Of a stretch of 32,715 bases of DNA, positions 19,447 to 28,377 are shown piece by piece. A program made the position numbers and the translations under genes. How positions within the stretch are numbered: the stretch's first letter is position 1; every line of letters starts with the position of its first letter. The notes under the pieces were generated by a model. The model did no database searches. It was not told the origin of the DNA and saw nothing but the letters and a program-made list of their open reading frames with translations. This DNA is from Caulobacterales bacterium RIFCSPHIGHO2_01_FULL_70_19 (GTDB lineage: Bacteria > Pseudomonadota > Alphaproteobacteria > Caulobacterales > Caulobacteraceae), in the NCBI GenBank assembly GCA_001794825.1, contig MGLK01000016.1, positions 6,210 through 38,924 of the forward strand, given 5' to 3'.

Positions 19447-20172
19447 ATGCGCGCCCGCTCGCACCCCGAAGTCGCCTCGACCCGCGAGGCCCTCGCCCTG
19501 CTCGGCCTGACCGGCCCGACCGAGGGCGCGGCCCTGACCACGGCCTTCCGCGCGGCGGTCAAGGCGGCGCGGCCGGACCAGCCCGGCGGCGACGAGACGC
19601 GGTTCCGCAAGGTGATCGCCGCCTGGCGGCTGCTGCAGGCCGAGGCGCGGGGGCCGGGACTGGAGCCGCCGCCGGTCCGGTCGGCCCCGCTGCCGGTGGT
19701 CTCGATCACGCCGCTCGAGGCCCTGCGCGGCGGTCGCGCGACGGTGGACATCGGCGGCCGGACCCTGCGCGTGCGCGTCCCGGCCGGAATGCGCTCCGGC
19801 GAGCACCTGCGCCTGCGCCGGGGCGGCGCCGACGGCGCCGACCTTCACCTGCCGGTGCTGATCCGCGCCGCCGAGGGGCTGAGCGCGCTGGGCGACGACC
19901 TGTACATGAGCTGGCCCACGCCGCCCCGGCTGATCCAGGACGGCGGCCGGGTTGAGATCGACACCTGGGCCGGCCGGCGCTCCGCCTGGATCGTCGCGGA
20001 GCAGGAGACGCTGCGCGTCCGCCTGAAGGGCCTCGGCCTTCCCGCCCGCGGATCGCGCCCGCAAGGCCACCTGTTCGTGACGCTGGAGCCCTCGGCCGAC
20101 GCCCCCTCCTCCGCCGAGGACCTGCTGGTCCGGTTCACCCGCGTCTGGACGCCGGACCGGCTGGCGGCCTGA
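19447..20172 (+). CDS. DnaJ-like protein with degenerate HPD motif
   Basis: A 241-residue protein with a short J-like domain at about 10-68 and the two DnaJ C-terminal beta domains. The first spans about 85-145 ([18 protein letters not shown]...[19 protein letters not shown]) and the second about 150-225, ending [18 protein letters not shown]. There is no G/F-rich linker and no zinc-finger cysteines, so it is of the CbpA type or simpler. The HPD that activates DnaK reads RPD (42-44, in [10 protein letters not shown]), so stimulation of DnaK ATPase is doubtful. It may be a client-binding protein that has lost the co-chaperone step, or it may use another partner. Its start is an ATG with no strong Shine-Dalgarno. 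Confidence 0.82.
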   Translation: MRARSHPEVASTREALALLGLTGPTEGAALTTAFRAAVKAARPDQPGGDETRFRKVIAAWRLLQAEARGPGLEPPPVRSAPLPVVSITPLEALRGGRATVDIGGRTLRVRVPAGMRSGEHLRLRRGGADGADLHLPVLIRAAEGLSALGDDLYMSWPTPPRLIQDGGRVEIDTWAGRRSAWIVAEQETLRVRLKGLGLPARGSRPQGHLFVTLEPSADAPSSAEDLLVRFTRVWTPDRLAA

Positions 20173-20182
20173 GCTTGCCGTA

Positions 20183-20222
20183 GCGCATCAGAAAGCGCAT
20201 CATTGATGCACCAATTGATGCG
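20183..20222. promoter_or_regulatory. vapBC operator repeats
   Basis: GCGCATCA occurs at 20183-20190 and 20195-20202. Inverted copies TGATGC (20204-20209) and TGATGCG (20216-20222) follow. GCATCATTGATGC (20197-20209) is a perfect 6-1-6 dyad. The cluster ends nine bases before the vapB ATG, which is typical for autoregulation by a VapBC complex. Confidence 0.7.
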
Positions 20223-20231
20223 AGCACGCGC

Positions 20232-20438
20232 ATGCGAACCACCGTCACGATCGACGACGAGCTTCTTGCCCGGGCGGCCGAATACAGCGGGCTGACGGAG
20301 CCGTCGGCCATCATCCGCTTCGCCCTGCGCGATTATGTGAGCGGAGAGGCTGCGCGACGACTGGCCGCCATGGGCGGCTCCATGCCGGATTTCGAGCCCG
20401 CGCCCCGGAAGCGCCACTTCGTCGCCGAAGACGAATGA
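20232..20438 (+). CDS. vapB: VapB-family antitoxin
   Basis: A 68-residue protein with a ribbon-helix-helix N-terminus: MRTTVTIDDELLARAAEYSG, then TEPSAIIRFALRDYVSGEAARRLAAMGG. The acidic and aromatic C-terminal tail ([15 protein letters not shown]) would wrap the toxin. It binds the repeats just upstream and represses its own operon. Its stop overlaps the toxin start as ATGA. It sits in tandem with vapC, immediately before aroC. Confidence 0.88.
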   Translation: MRTTVTIDDELLARAAEYSGLTEPSAIIRFALRDYVSGEAARRLAAMGGSMPDFEPAPRKRHFVAEDE

Positions 20439-20812
20439 GGCTGATCCTCGTGGACTCCTCGGTCTGGGCCGAGCATTTCCGCGTCGGCGACGGCCTTCTC
20501 GAACTCTGCCTGAGGGCGAAGCGCGTTCGGATGCACCCCTTCGTCATCGGCGAGCTGGCGATGGGCAACCTGCCGCAGCGAGGACGCACGCTGGCGGAGC
20601 TTGACGCCCTGCATCGCGTGGGCGCCGCGAGCGACAGCGAAGTGTTGAGCCTCATCGAGACTGGCGGGCACTACGGGGCGGGTCTGAGCTGGGTCGACAT
20701 GCACCTTCTGGCCGCGGTCCTGTTGCGCGAAGATGTGGATCTCTGGACCCGCGACCGCCGGCTGAACGCAGCCGCGGCTCGCTACGGCCGCGCCGCGCGG
20801 CTACACCACTGA
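20435..20812 (+). CDS. vapC: VapC-family PIN-domain ribonuclease toxin
   Basis: A 125-residue PIN-domain toxin expected to cleave RNA, in other systems initiator tRNA or rRNA, when freed from VapB. The acidic Mg2+ site is complete: Asp7 (LVDSSVW), Glu40 (VIGELAMG), Asp88 ([10 protein letters not shown]) and Asp107 (LWTRDRRL). The length is normal, so the toxin looks active. It overlaps vapB by four bases and its stop lies one base before the aroC ATG, so aroC is likely read from the vapBC transcript or a promoter inside it. Confidence 0.9.
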   Translation: MRLILVDSSVWAEHFRVGDGLLELCLRAKRVRMHPFVIGELAMGNLPQRGRTLAELDALHRVGAASDSEVLSLIETGGHYGAGLSWVDMHLLAAVLLREDVDLWTRDRRLNAAAARYGRAARLHH

Positions 20813-20813
20813 C

Positions 20814-21899
20814 ATGTCCCACAACACCTTCGGCCATCTGTTCCGCGTGACCACCTGGGGCGAGAGCCACGGACCGGCGATCGGATGCGTGGTCGACGGC
20901 TGCCCCCCGGGGATTCCGCTGACCGAGGCCGACCTGCAGCCGTGGCTGGACCGGAGGAAGCCCGGCGGCAGCCGCTTCGTCACCCAGCGCAGGGAAAGCG
21001 ACACGGCGAAGATCCTGTCGGGCACGTACGACGACGGCGCCGGGCCGGTGACGACAGGGACGCCGATCTCGATCCTGATCGAGAACGAGGACGCCCGCTC
21101 GAAGGACTATGGCGAGATCGCCCGCGCCTTCCGCCCCGGCCACGCGGACTATACCTACCAGGCCAAGTACGGCGTCCGCGATCCGCGCGGCGGCGGGCGC
21201 AGCTCGGCGCGCGAGACGGCGGCGCGGGGGGCGGCGGGGGCGATCGCCCGCAAGGTGCTGGGCGAGGCGGTCCGCATCCGCGCCGGGGTGGTTCAGATTG
21301 GTCCGCATCGCATCGCGCCCGGGGCGGTCGATTTCGACGCCGTGTACGACAATGCGCTGTTCGCCGCCTCGGCGGAGGTGGTCCCGGCGTGGGAGGCGTT
21401 CCTGGACGAGGTGCGCAAGGCCGGCTCCTCCATCGGCGCGGTGGTCGCGCTGGAGGCGACCGGCGTCCCGGCCGGCTGGGGCGCGCCGCTCTACGGCAAG
21501 CTGGACGCCGAACTGGCCGCCGCCCTGATGTCGATCAACGCGGTCAAGGGCGTCGAGATCGGGGCCGGCTTCGGCGCGGCCGAGCTGTCAGGCGAGGACA
21601 ACGCCGACGAGATGCGGCTGGGCGAGGACGGCCAGCCGGTCTTCCTGTCCAACCACGCCGGCGGCGTGCTGGGCGGCGTCTCCACCGGCCAGCCGGTCAC
21701 CGCCCGCGTCGCCTTCAAGCCGACCTCCTCCATCCTCACGCCCCGCCGGAGCATCACCCGCGACGGCGAGGAGACCGAGCTGCGCACGAAGGGGCGGCAC
21801 GACCCGTGCGTGGCCCTGCGCGGCGTGCCGGTGGTGGAGGCCATGGCCGCCTGCGTGCTGGCCGACGCCATGCTGCGGCACCGGGCGCAGGTGGGATGA
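20814..21899 (+). CDS. aroC: Chorismate synthase
   Basis: A 361-residue enzyme that turns EPSP into chorismate using reduced FMN as a catalyst; it is the last step of the shikimate pathway. Signatures are GESHG at 16-20, [18 protein letters not shown] (107-124), [10 protein letters not shown] (126-135), the [11 protein letters not shown] loop and the C-terminal [29 protein letters not shown]. The length matches the family. There is one base between the vapC stop and the aroC ATG, and I see no Shine-Dalgarno in the vapC tail, so translation is probably coupled. The stop overlaps the next gene's start by four bases (ATGA). Confidence 0.97.
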   Translation: MSHNTFGHLFRVTTWGESHGPAIGCVVDGCPPGIPLTEADLQPWLDRRKPGGSRFVTQRRESDTAKILSGTYDDGAGPVTTGTPISILIENEDARSKDYGEIARAFRPGHADYTYQAKYGVRDPRGGGRSSARETAARGAAGAIARKVLGEAVRIRAGVVQIGPHRIAPGAVDFDAVYDNALFAASAEVVPAWEAFLDEVRKAGSSIGAVVALEATGVPAGWGAPLYGKLDAELAAALMSINAVKGVEIGAGFGAAELSGEDNADEMRLGEDGQPVFLSNHAGGVLGGVSTGQPVTARVAFKPTSSILTPRRSITRDGEETELRTKGRHDPCVALRGVPVVEAMAACVLADAMLRHRAQVG

Positions 21900-22294
21900 A
21901 GCCGGTCGTCGCCTACCGCCACAAGCTTTCATGGCGAGTATGGCGTGCGTGGTCCTTGGCGCTGCACGCCATGGCCCGAGCTGCGCCACCTGCCTTTACT
22001 GGTCTTTGCATTGTGCTGGCGCTCGCAGCCGGCGTCGCCCTGTTTCTGAGGGAAGATATCCGTCACGGGCATGTCTTGGCCACGGGGACATTGACCAGGA
22101 CTGGTGGAGCCACCGCGGTCGCGCTGGTCAAGCTATCGGACTCGGGAAAGGTCGTGCGCCTTGAATCCCCCCTCCTGACGGGTTGTCAAAAGGGAGACCG
22201 CATCAAGATCCGGGAAACGCGCTTCGTTCATCGCGGAGGGCATACCCGCCTGCAAGCGCGGCCGGCAGGGGGATGCAGTCGCCCCTTTCGGTAA
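21896..22294 (+). CDS. Small single-pass membrane protein, function unknown
   Basis: A 132-residue protein with a basic N-terminus ([13 protein letters not shown]), one hydrophobic segment [20 protein letters not shown] (35-54) and a C-terminal extracytoplasmic domain of about 75 residues. That domain is beta-like ([19 protein letters not shown], then [15 protein letters not shown]) with two Cys that could pair. The ATG overlaps the aroC stop, with AGGTGG four bases upstream, so it is co-translated with aroC. Base composition is lower in GC than its neighbours, and I recognise no family. A real gene is likely because the frame is long, has a good start and shows a coherent topology. Confidence 0.6.
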   Translation: MKPVVAYRHKLSWRVWRAWSLALHAMARAAPPAFTGLCIVLALAAGVALFLREDIRHGHVLATGTLTRTGGATAVALVKLSDSGKVVRLESPLLTGCQKGDRIKIRETRFVHRGGHTRLQARPAGGCSRPFR

Positions 22295-22358
22295 CTCCAA
22301 CTGTTGCTTATCTAGGCGCCAATGAAGTCCTTCACCCTCGCTTCTCGGGAGACACGAC

Positions 22359-23054
22359 ATGATTGACGTTCGCCGCTTCGACAGCCTCGGAGGCGCCGAC
22401 CACGGCTGGCTCAAGGCCCGCCATCACTTCTCGTTCGCCAGCTACTACGACCCGCGCCGCATGGGCTGGGGCCGGCTGCGGGTGTGGAACGACGACGAGA
22501 TCGCGGCGAAGTCGGGCTTCCCGCCCCACCCGCACGCCGACATGGAGATCATCACCTACGTCCGCACCGGGGCGATCACCCACGAGGACTCCATGGGCAA
22601 CCGCGGCCGCACCGCCGCCGGCGACGTGCAGGTGATGAGCGCCGGCACGGGGGTGCGCCACTCCGAGTTCAACCTCGAGGACGAGACCACCACCCTGTTC
22701 CAGATCTGGATCGAGACCGACCGGCCGGGCGCGCCGCCCTCATGGGGCCAGCGCGAGTTCCCGAAGAGCGACCGCTCGGGCCGCTTCACCGTGATGGCTT
22801 CGGGCGACGCGGCCGACGGGGCCCTGCCCATCAACGCCGACGCGAAGGTGCTGGGCGCCACGCTGAAGGCCGGCGAGAGCCTGGACTACGATCTCGGGAC
22901 GGGGCGGCGCGCCTATCTGGTGTCCGCCGTCGGCGAGGTCGAGGTGAACGGCGAGACGCTGAACGCGCGTGACGCGGCCGCCATCGTCGACGAGGCGACG
23001 GTGACGATCACCGCGAAGTCCGACGCCGAGCTGGTGATGGTCGACAGCCGCTGA
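22359..23054 (+). CDS. Pirin-family (YhaK-like) bicupin protein
   Basis: A 231-residue bicupin of the pirin family. The N-terminal cupin has the metal ligands FPPHPHADMEIITYV (His57, His59) and GVRHSEFN (His101, Glu103). The usual pirin segments ARHHFSFASYYDPRRMGWG and MSAGTGVRHSE are present. The second cupin is shorter and without ligands, as in YhaK-type members. Members act as quercetinase-like dioxygenases or redox-responsive proteins; the role here is unknown. GGGAG sits seven bases before the ATG. A strong bidirectional terminator follows 26 bases after the stop. Confidence 0.9.
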   Translation: MIDVRRFDSLGGADHGWLKARHHFSFASYYDPRRMGWGRLRVWNDDEIAAKSGFPPHPHADMEIITYVRTGAITHEDSMGNRGRTAAGDVQVMSAGTGVRHSEFNLEDETTTLFQIWIETDRPGAPPSWGQREFPKSDRSGRFTVMASGDAADGALPINADAKVLGATLKAGESLDYDLGTGRRAYLVSAVGEVEVNGETLNARDAAAIVDEATVTITAKSDAELVMVDSR

Positions 23055-23080
23055 GGCGGCGGTCCGGACCGTCGAAAGGA

Positions 23081-23112
23081 AAACGCCGCCCCGGTCATCC
23101 GGGGCGGCGTTT
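23081..23112. terminator. Bidirectional terminator between the pirin gene and lon
   Basis: A perfect 14-bp inverted repeat (23081-23094 with 23099-23112) with a 4-base loop. The GC-rich core is flanked by AAA on the left and TTT on the right, so it ends transcripts from both the pirin gene (plus) and lon (minus). Confidence 0.88.
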
Positions 23113-23119
23113 CTCTTGC

Positions 23120-25516
23120 CTAGTGCGTGGCCGGCACCGTGCCGGGGTCCTGGATCGGCGGGGCGGCGGGGAGCGGCTCCGCCTCCTCGTCCCACTCCAC
23201 CGGCGTCAGCGTGCCGGTCAGGGCCCACTTCAGCGCCTCGTCGGCGGTCGAGATCGGGACGATCTCCAGCGCGCCCTTCACATTGTCGGGCACGTCGGCG
23301 AGGTCCTTCTCGTTCTCCTCCGGGATCAGCACCGTCTTCACGCCCGAGCGGAGCGCCGCGAGCAGCTTCTCCTTCAGGCCGCCGATGGCGGTGACCCGGC
23401 CGCGCAGGGTGATCTCGCCGGTCATGGCGATGTCCTTGCGGATCGGGATGCCGGTCAGCACCGAGACCATGGCCACGGTCATCGCGACCCCGGCCGAGGG
23501 ACCGTCCTTGGGCGTCGCGCCGTCGGGCACGTGCACGTGGATGTCCGTCTTCTCGAACACCGGCGGCTTGACGCCGAAGGCGAGCGAGCGGGCCCGGACG
23601 TAGGAGGCGGCGGCGGAGATCGACTCCTTCATCACCTCCTTGAGGTTGCCGGTCACGGTCATGCGGCCGCGGCCCGGCATCTTGATCGCCTCGATGGTCA
23701 GGATGTCGCCGCCGAACTCGGTCCAGGCCAGGCCGGTGACGATGCCGACCTGGTCCTCCGCGTCCGTCTCGCCGTAGCGATACTTCCGCACGCCCGCGTA
23801 TTCGGCCAGCTTCTCGCTGTCGACGGTGATCGACACGGCCTTGGTCCGCGCCATTTCGCGCACCGCCTTGCGGGCGATGCCGCCGAGCGCGCGCTCCAGC
23901 GAACGCACCCCGGCCTCGCGGGTGTAGTAGCGGATCAGCTCGCGGATCGATTCCTCGGGGACGATCAGCTCGCCTTCCTTGAGGCCGTGGTCGGCGAGTT
24001 GCTTCGGCAGCACGTGGCGCTTGGCGATCTCGACCTTCTCGTCCTCGGTGTAGCCCGACACCCGGATGATCTCCATCCGGTCCATCAGCGGCTGCGGCAT
24101 GTTCAGACTGTTGGCCGTCGTCACGAACATCACCTGCGACAGGTCGTAGTCGACCTCCAGGTAGTGGTCGCCGAAGGTCGAGTTCTGGGCCGGGTCCAGC
24201 ACCTCGAGCAGGGCCGAGGACGGGTCGCCCCGCCAGTCGGCGCCCAGCTTGTCGATCTCGTCCAGCAGGACGAAGGCGTTGGTCGTCTTGGCCTTCTTCA
24301 TCGACTGGATGATCTTGCCCGGCATCGAGCCGATGTAGGTCCGGCGGTGGCCGCGGATCTCGGCCTCGTCACGCACCCCGCCCAGCGACATGCGCACGTA
24401 TTCGCGGCCGGTCGCCTTGGCGATCGACTTGGCCAGCGAGGTCTTGCCGACGCCGGGAGGTCCGACGAGGCACAGGATCGGGCCCTTCAGGCTGCCGGTG
24501 CGCGCCTGCACCGCCAGGTACTCGATGATCCGTTCCTTGACCTTCTCCAGGCCGTAGTGGTCCTCCTCGAGGATCGCCTCGGCCTTGGCCAGATCGATCG
24601 GCTTGGTCCGCGCCTTGCCCCACGGGATCGACAGCAGCCAGTCGAGGTAGTTCCGCACCACCGTCGACTCGGCCGACATCGGGCTCATGTTGCGCAGCTT
24701 CTTGACCTCGGCCTCGGCCTTGGCGCGCGCCTCCTTCGACAGCTTGGTCTTCCGGATGCGCTTCTCGAGCTCCATGATCTCGTCGCGCTGATCGTCGGTC
24801 TCGCCGAGCTCGCGCTGGATCGCCTTCATCTGCTCGTTGAGATAGTACTCGCGCTGGGTCTTCTCCATCTGGCGCTTCACGCGCGAGCGGATCTTCTTCT
24901 CGACCTGCAGGACCGAGATCTCGCCTTCCATCAGGCCGTAGACCTTCTCCAGACGGGCCGGCACGGCGACGGTCTCGAGCAGCGCCTGCTTGTCGCCGAT
25001 CTTCACCGACAGGTGGGCGGCGACCGAGTCGGCGAGGCGCGACGGATCGGTGATCTGGGGAATGGAGCTGAGCGCCTCCGGGGGCACCTTCTTGTTCAGC
25101 TTCACGTAGTTCTCGAACTGCTCGATCACCGCGCGCAGCAGGGCCTCGGACTGCGAGGCCTCGCCCTGTTCATCGGCGATCTCCTCGGCCTCGGCCTCGA
25201 AGTAGTCGCTACGATCGGTGAAGCGCAGCAGACGCGCGCGGCCCTTGCCCTCGACCAGCACCTTGACGGTGCCGTCAGGCAGCTTGAGCAGCTGCAGGAC
25301 GTTGGCCAGCACGCCGATCGGATAGATGGCGTCGGCCGCCGGGTCGTCGTCGACGCTGTTCTTCTGGGTGGCGAGCAGGATCTGCTTCTCGCCCTTCATG
25401 ATCTCATCGAGCGCGCGCACGGACTTCTCCCGCCCGACGAAGAGCGGGACGACCATGTGCGGAAAGACGACGATGTCTCTCAGCGGCAGGACGGGGAGGG
25501 TCTTGGTCTCGGACAT
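23120..25516 (-). CDS. lon: Lon protease (ATP-dependent, La)
   Basis: A 798-residue cytosolic AAA+ protease that degrades misfolded proteins and specific regulators. In Caulobacter these include DnaA, CcrM and SciP. Domain order: N-terminal LON domain (5-205), coiled coil (about 205-290), AAA+ with Walker A GPPGVGKT (352-359) and Walker B FVLLDEID (415-422), and the serine-lysine protease domain with Ser674 ([11 protein letters not shown]) and Lys717 ([10 protein letters not shown]). The C-terminus has a short extension rich in Pro and acidic residues. GGAG lies eight bases before the ATG. A heat-shock-type promoter about 110 bases upstream fits sigma-32 control. It is separated from clpX by a gap of about 350 bases. 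Confidence 0.98.
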   Translation of the reverse strand: MSETKTLPVLPLRDIVVFPHMVVPLFVGREKSVRALDEIMKGEKQILLATQKNSVDDDPAADAIYPIGVLANVLQLLKLPDGTVKVLVEGKGRARLLRFTDRSDYFEAEAEEIADEQGEASQSEALLRAVIEQFENYVKLNKKVPPEALSSIPQITDPSRLADSVAAHLSVKIGDKQALLETVAVPARLEKVYGLMEGEISVLQVEKKIRSRVKRQMEKTQREYYLNEQMKAIQRELGETDDQRDEIMELEKRIRKTKLSKEARAKAEAEVKKLRNMSPMSAESTVVRNYLDWLLSIPWGKARTKPIDLAKAEAILEEDHYGLEKVKERIIEYLAVQARTGSLKGPILCLVGPPGVGKTSLAKSIAKATGREYVRMSLGGVRDEAEIRGHRRTYIGSMPGKIIQSMKKAKTTNAFVLLDEIDKLGADWRGDPSSALLEVLDPAQNSTFGDHYLEVDYDLSQVMFVTTANSLNMPQPLMDRMEIIRVSGYTEDEKVEIAKRHVLPKQLADHGLKEGELIVPEESIRELIRYYTREAGVRSLERALGGIARKAVREMARTKAVSITVDSEKLAEYAGVRKYRYGETDAEDQVGIVTGLAWTEFGGDILTIEAIKMPGRGRMTVTGNLKEVMKESISAAASYVRARSLAFGVKPPVFEKTDIHVHVPDGATPKDGPSAGVAMTVAMVSVLTGIPIRKDIAMTGEITLRGRVTAIGGLKEKLLAALRSGVKTVLIPEENEKDLADVPDNVKGALEIVPISTADEALKWALTGTLTPVEWDEEAEPLPAAPPIQDPGTVPATH

Positions 25517-25623
25517 GATGCGTACTCCGGGGCCCTTGTGGATCGTGGACCCGCCGCGCCGGCGGCCGGAGCGAAATGCCCGACCGGTTCGACTCGGCCC
25601 GTCGTTCGACGGCCTTTGAACGA

Positions 25624-25653
25624 GTATGTGGTTGCGCGGTTGCGACGTTCAAG
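25624..25653 (-). promoter_or_regulatory. Predicted sigma-32 (heat-shock) promoter of lon
   Basis: On the minus strand CTTGAA (25648-25653) and CCACATAC (25624-25631) are separated by 16 bases. They resemble the heat-shock pattern CTTGAA ... CCCCATNT. Transcription would begin near 25617, leaving a leader of about 100 bases before the lon ATG. Confidence 0.6.
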
Positions 25654-25814
25654 CGTGACCGCCCTGCGCGACTGGGGACCAATGGCGGCCGGCGAAGCTG
25701 CACGGATCGTGCGGCGCAGGGGGCGGCCAAGCCAACCTCGGGCTGCGATCCGGCCGGCTGGCGGGGATTTCGTCCCGCGTGGCCGTGTGGCCCGCCCGCC
25801 ACGGCGCCTCCGGC
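25654..25814. other. Intergenic stretch with no recognised gene
   Basis: The 352-base gap between lon and clpX holds the lon promoter on the left and the clpX terminator on the right. The middle shows no convincing ribosome-binding site plus start codon, and the short frames here have no recognisable composition. No repeat stands out. Confidence 0.5.
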
Positions 25815-25816
25815 AC

Positions 25817-25846
25817 GAAGAAGGGCGGCCCGTCGCCGGACCGCCC
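25817..25846 (-). terminator. Intrinsic terminator of clpX
   Basis: GGGCGGCCC (25823-25831) pairs with GGACCGCCC (25838-25846) with one G:T pair and a 6-base loop. On the minus strand it is followed by TTCTTC. It lies about 22 bases beyond the clpX stop. Confidence 0.7.
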
Positions 25847-25868
25847 TCGCTCGCTCACGAGTTCGGCA

Positions 25869-27143
25869 TCAGGCGGCGCTGTCGGGCGCGGCCTTCTTGC
25901 CCTTGGTCTCGGCGTAGATCAGCAGCGGCTGGGCCTTGCCCTCGATGACCTCGGCGTTGACCACCACTTCCTCGACGCCTTCGAAGGTCGGCAGCTCGAA
26001 CATGGTCTCGAGCAGGATGCCTTCCAGGATCGAGCGCAGGCCGCGGGCGCCGGTCTTGCGGGTGATGGCCTTGCGGGCCACCGCCGACAGGGCGTCGTCG
26101 GTGAACGTCAGCTCGACGTTCTCCATCTCGAACAGGCGCTTGTACTGCTTGACCAGGGCGTTCTTGGGCTCGGTCAGGATCTTGACCAGAGCCTCCTCGT
26201 CGAGGTCCTCCAGCGTGGCCAGCACGGGCAGACGGCCGATGAACTCCGGGATCAGGCCGAAGCGCATCAGGTCGTCGGGCTCGACCTCCTTGAGGATGTC
26301 GCCGGTGCGGCGCTCGTCGACTTCCTTGACCTTGGCCCCGAAGCCGATCGAGACGCTGTCGCCGCGGGCCGCGATGACCTTCTCGAGACCGGCGAAGGCG
26401 CCGCCGACGATGAACAGGATGTTCGCCGTGTCGACCTGCAGGAACTCCTGCTGCGGATGCTTGCGGCCGCCCTGCGGGGGCACGGAGGCGACGGTGCCTT
26501 CCATGATCTTCAGCAGGGCCTGCTGCACGCCCTCGCCCGAGACGTCGCGGGTGATCGAGGGGTTGTCCGACTTGCGCGAAATCTTGTCGATCTCGTCGAT
26601 GTAGACGATGCCGCGCTGGGCCCGCTCGACGTTGTAGTCCGAGGCCTGGAGCAGCTTCAGGATGATGTTCTCGACGTCCTCGCCCACATAACCGGCTTCG
26701 GTCAGGGTGGTGGCGTCGGCCATGGTGAAGGGCACGTCGATGATCCGCGCCAGCGTCTGGGCCAGCAGCGTCTTGCCCGAGCCGGTCGGCCCGATCAGCA
26801 TGATGTTCGACTTGGCCAGCTCGACGTCGTTGTTCTTCGTCGCGTGGTTCAGGCGCTTGTAGTGGTTGTGGACGGCGACGCTCAGCACTTTCTTGGCGTG
26901 GCTCTGGCCGATCACATAGTCGTCGAGGACCTCGCGGATCTCCTTCGGCGACGGCACCCCGTCCTTCGCCTTGGAGAAGCTGATCTTGTGCTCCTCGCGG
27001 ATGATGTCCATGCACAGTTCGACGCATTCATCGCAGATGAACACGGTCGGTCCGGCGATGAGCTTGCGCACCTCGTGCTGGCTCTTCCCGCAGAACGAGC
27101 AGTAGAGCGTGCTTTTCGCGTCGGTGCCGGCTGCCTTGGTCAT
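25869..27143 (-). CDS. clpX: ClpX, ATPase subunit of the ClpXP protease
   Basis: A 424-residue AAA+ unfoldase that delivers substrates to ClpP. The N-terminal zinc-binding domain has Cys15, Cys18, Cys37 and Cys40. Walker A is GPTGSGKT (118-125), the pore loop GYVG is at 151-154, and Walker B is IVYIDEID (179-186). Also present are GGRKHPQQ (RKH loop), VSIGFGAK (IGF loop for ClpP docking), [12 protein letters not shown] and [12 protein letters not shown]. In Caulobacter, ClpXP destroys CtrA and other cell-cycle regulators. The start ATG has AGAAGGG close upstream. It is divergent from cicA and separated from clpP by two genes. Confidence 0.98.
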   Translation of the reverse strand: MTKAAGTDAKSTLYCSFCGKSQHEVRKLIAGPTVFICDECVELCMDIIREEHKISFSKAKDGVPSPKEIREVLDDYVIGQSHAKKVLSVAVHNHYKRLNHATKNNDVELAKSNIMLIGPTGSGKTLLAQTLARIIDVPFTMADATTLTEAGYVGEDVENIILKLLQASDYNVERAQRGIVYIDEIDKISRKSDNPSITRDVSGEGVQQALLKIMEGTVASVPPQGGRKHPQQEFLQVDTANILFIVGGAFAGLEKVIAARGDSVSIGFGAKVKEVDERRTGDILKEVEPDDLMRFGLIPEFIGRLPVLATLEDLDEEALVKILTEPKNALVKQYKRLFEMENVELTFTDDALSAVARKAITRKTGARGLRSILEGILLETMFELPTFEGVEEVVVNAEVIEGKAQPLLIYAETKGKKAAPDSAA

Positions 27144-27333
27144 AGACCCTTCTCACTCTCGACGTTCGATCCGATATGGGGCCGAACGCGCTTCCTCCGC
27201 GTTTGATTCCCGAGCATTGGGCGCGAAGGTCTTCAAAAATTGACAATCACCCATCCCCGCCGCCGCCACAACCCCGCGAAAGCGTGGCCGAAGACGGAAT
27301 CGGAGCGTTCACTGTTGATGGGGATCGCGGCGA

Positions 27334-27981
27334 ATGTCTGACATGGGAAGCCGCGCCCCCGTCGGCCAGTCCCCTCGCAAGGATCAGGCCATCGTCGCGT
27401 TCGATTTCGACGGCACCCTGACCATTCGCGACAGTTTCACCGAATTCCTTCGCTGGCGGGCGGGGCGCGGCGGCTGGGCTTTGGGGCTGGTCAGGCTGGC
27501 CCCGGCGGTGGCCACCTACGCCCGCGACCGCGACCGGGGACGGATCAAGGCGGCGGCGGCGCGGGAGTTTCTCGGCGGCGCGCCGCGCCGGGACCTGGAG
27601 GCGGAGGCCGAGCGCTTCGCCGACCGTGTTTGGGACCACTTCATGCGTCCCGACGCCCTGAAGGTCTGGAACGACTGGGGCGAGCGGGGCGCGCATCGTG
27701 TGATCGTGACCGCCAGTCCGGAGACCACCGTCGCCCCATTCGCGCGTCGTCTGGGAGCCGAGGCCCTGCTCGGCACGCCGCTGGTGTTCGACGCCGACGA
27801 CCGCGTCACCGGCGCCTTCGCCGGGCCCAATTGTCGCGGCGAGGAGAAGGTGCGGCGTCTGTGCGCGGCCTACGGCGACGACGTGCGGCTGGCGGCGGCC
27901 TACGGGGACACCTCGGGCGACACGGAGATGCTGGCGATTGCGGACCAGCCCGGCTTCCGGGTCTTCACCGGCCGGCCGTAG
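27334..27981 (+). CDS. cicA: HAD-IB phosphatase, CicA-like
   Basis: A 215-residue HAD-superfamily phosphatase of the SerB-like subclass. Motif I is VAFDFDGTLT (21-30, nucleophile Asp24 and Asp26), motif II VTASPE (125-130), motif III Lys172 (RGEEKV) and motif IV GDTSGDTEML (191-200). A helical cap lies between about 35 and 115. In Caulobacter crescentus an HAD-family gene, cicA, lies at this place by clpP and clpX and was reported to be needed in precise amounts for growth and shape. The same position and family suggest this is its ortholog. The substrate is unknown, perhaps a phospholipid-head or sugar phosphate. It is divergent from clpX; the Shine-Dalgarno before the ATG is weak. Confidence 0.8.
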   Translation: MSDMGSRAPVGQSPRKDQAIVAFDFDGTLTIRDSFTEFLRWRAGRGGWALGLVRLAPAVATYARDRDRGRIKAAAAREFLGGAPRRDLEAEAERFADRVWDHFMRPDALKVWNDWGERGAHRVIVTASPETTVAPFARRLGAEALLGTPLVFDADDRVTGAFAGPNCRGEEKVRRLCAAYGDDVRLAAAYGDTSGDTEMLAIADQPGFRVFTGRP

Positions 27982-27984
27982 CTC

Positions 27985-28302
27985 TCAGCGCCCCTCTGCG
28001 TCGACGTCGAAGGCGACCGGCTTGCCGCGGGAGGTCGGATTCCAGCCGGCCTCGATCACCGCCGCCACGGCGTTGCGCACATGCTCCACGTTGACGAACT
28101 GCTTCTCGACGTCCGGACGGCCGTTGGGACGGAGCGGCGGCGGAAACTGGACCACGGCCTCGCGCCGGAAGTCCTGCAGCCGCAGCGTCACGGCGATGCC
28201 CTCCCACCGGCCGCCCGAGGTCGGCCGCGGCTGGCGGCGAAGCTCCCAGTGATAGACGTCGCCGTCGACCTCGACGGTTCCGCGGGTGTCACGCGTCTGC
28301 AT
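27985..28302 (-). CDS. Conserved-looking small protein between clpP and cicA
   Basis: A 105-residue protein starting at the ATG at 28302; an upstream in-frame TTG at 28320 is less likely. It has no signal peptide or membrane segment. The first half looks like a beta-sandwich (VEVDGDVYHWELRRQP, then WEGIAVTLRLQDFRREAVVQF) and the second has a helix (VEHVRNAVAAVIEAGWNP) followed by FDVDAEGR. I do not know its family or function. It converges on cicA with three bases between the stops and lies downstream of clpP on the same strand, after a strong terminator. Confidence 0.7.
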   Translation of the reverse strand: MQTRDTRGTVEVDGDVYHWELRRQPRPTSGGRWEGIAVTLRLQDFRREAVVQFPPPLRPNGRPDVEKQFVNVEHVRNAVAAVIEAGWNPTSRGKPVAFDVDAEGR

Positions 28303-28324
28303 CGCCGCCTGATAGCACAACGAG

Positions 28325-28353
28325 AAAAGGCGCGCCCCCGGGGCGCGCCTTTT
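28325..28353. terminator. Terminator after clpP
   Basis: A 14-bp perfect inverted repeat: AAAAGGCGCGCCCC at 28325-28338 with GGGGCGCGCCTTTT at 28340-28353. It is flanked by A and T runs, so it works in both directions. It lies 25 bases after the clpP stop and separates clpP from the small downstream gene. Confidence 0.85.
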
Positions 28354-28377
28354 CCGCCGTTCAATGTCGGGGCCGGC

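Noticed and set aside
23123..25948. A plus-strand frame of 941 codons opposite lon.
   Set aside because: Lon on the minus strand is intact, with all catalytic residues. The opposite frame has no motif and no start signal.
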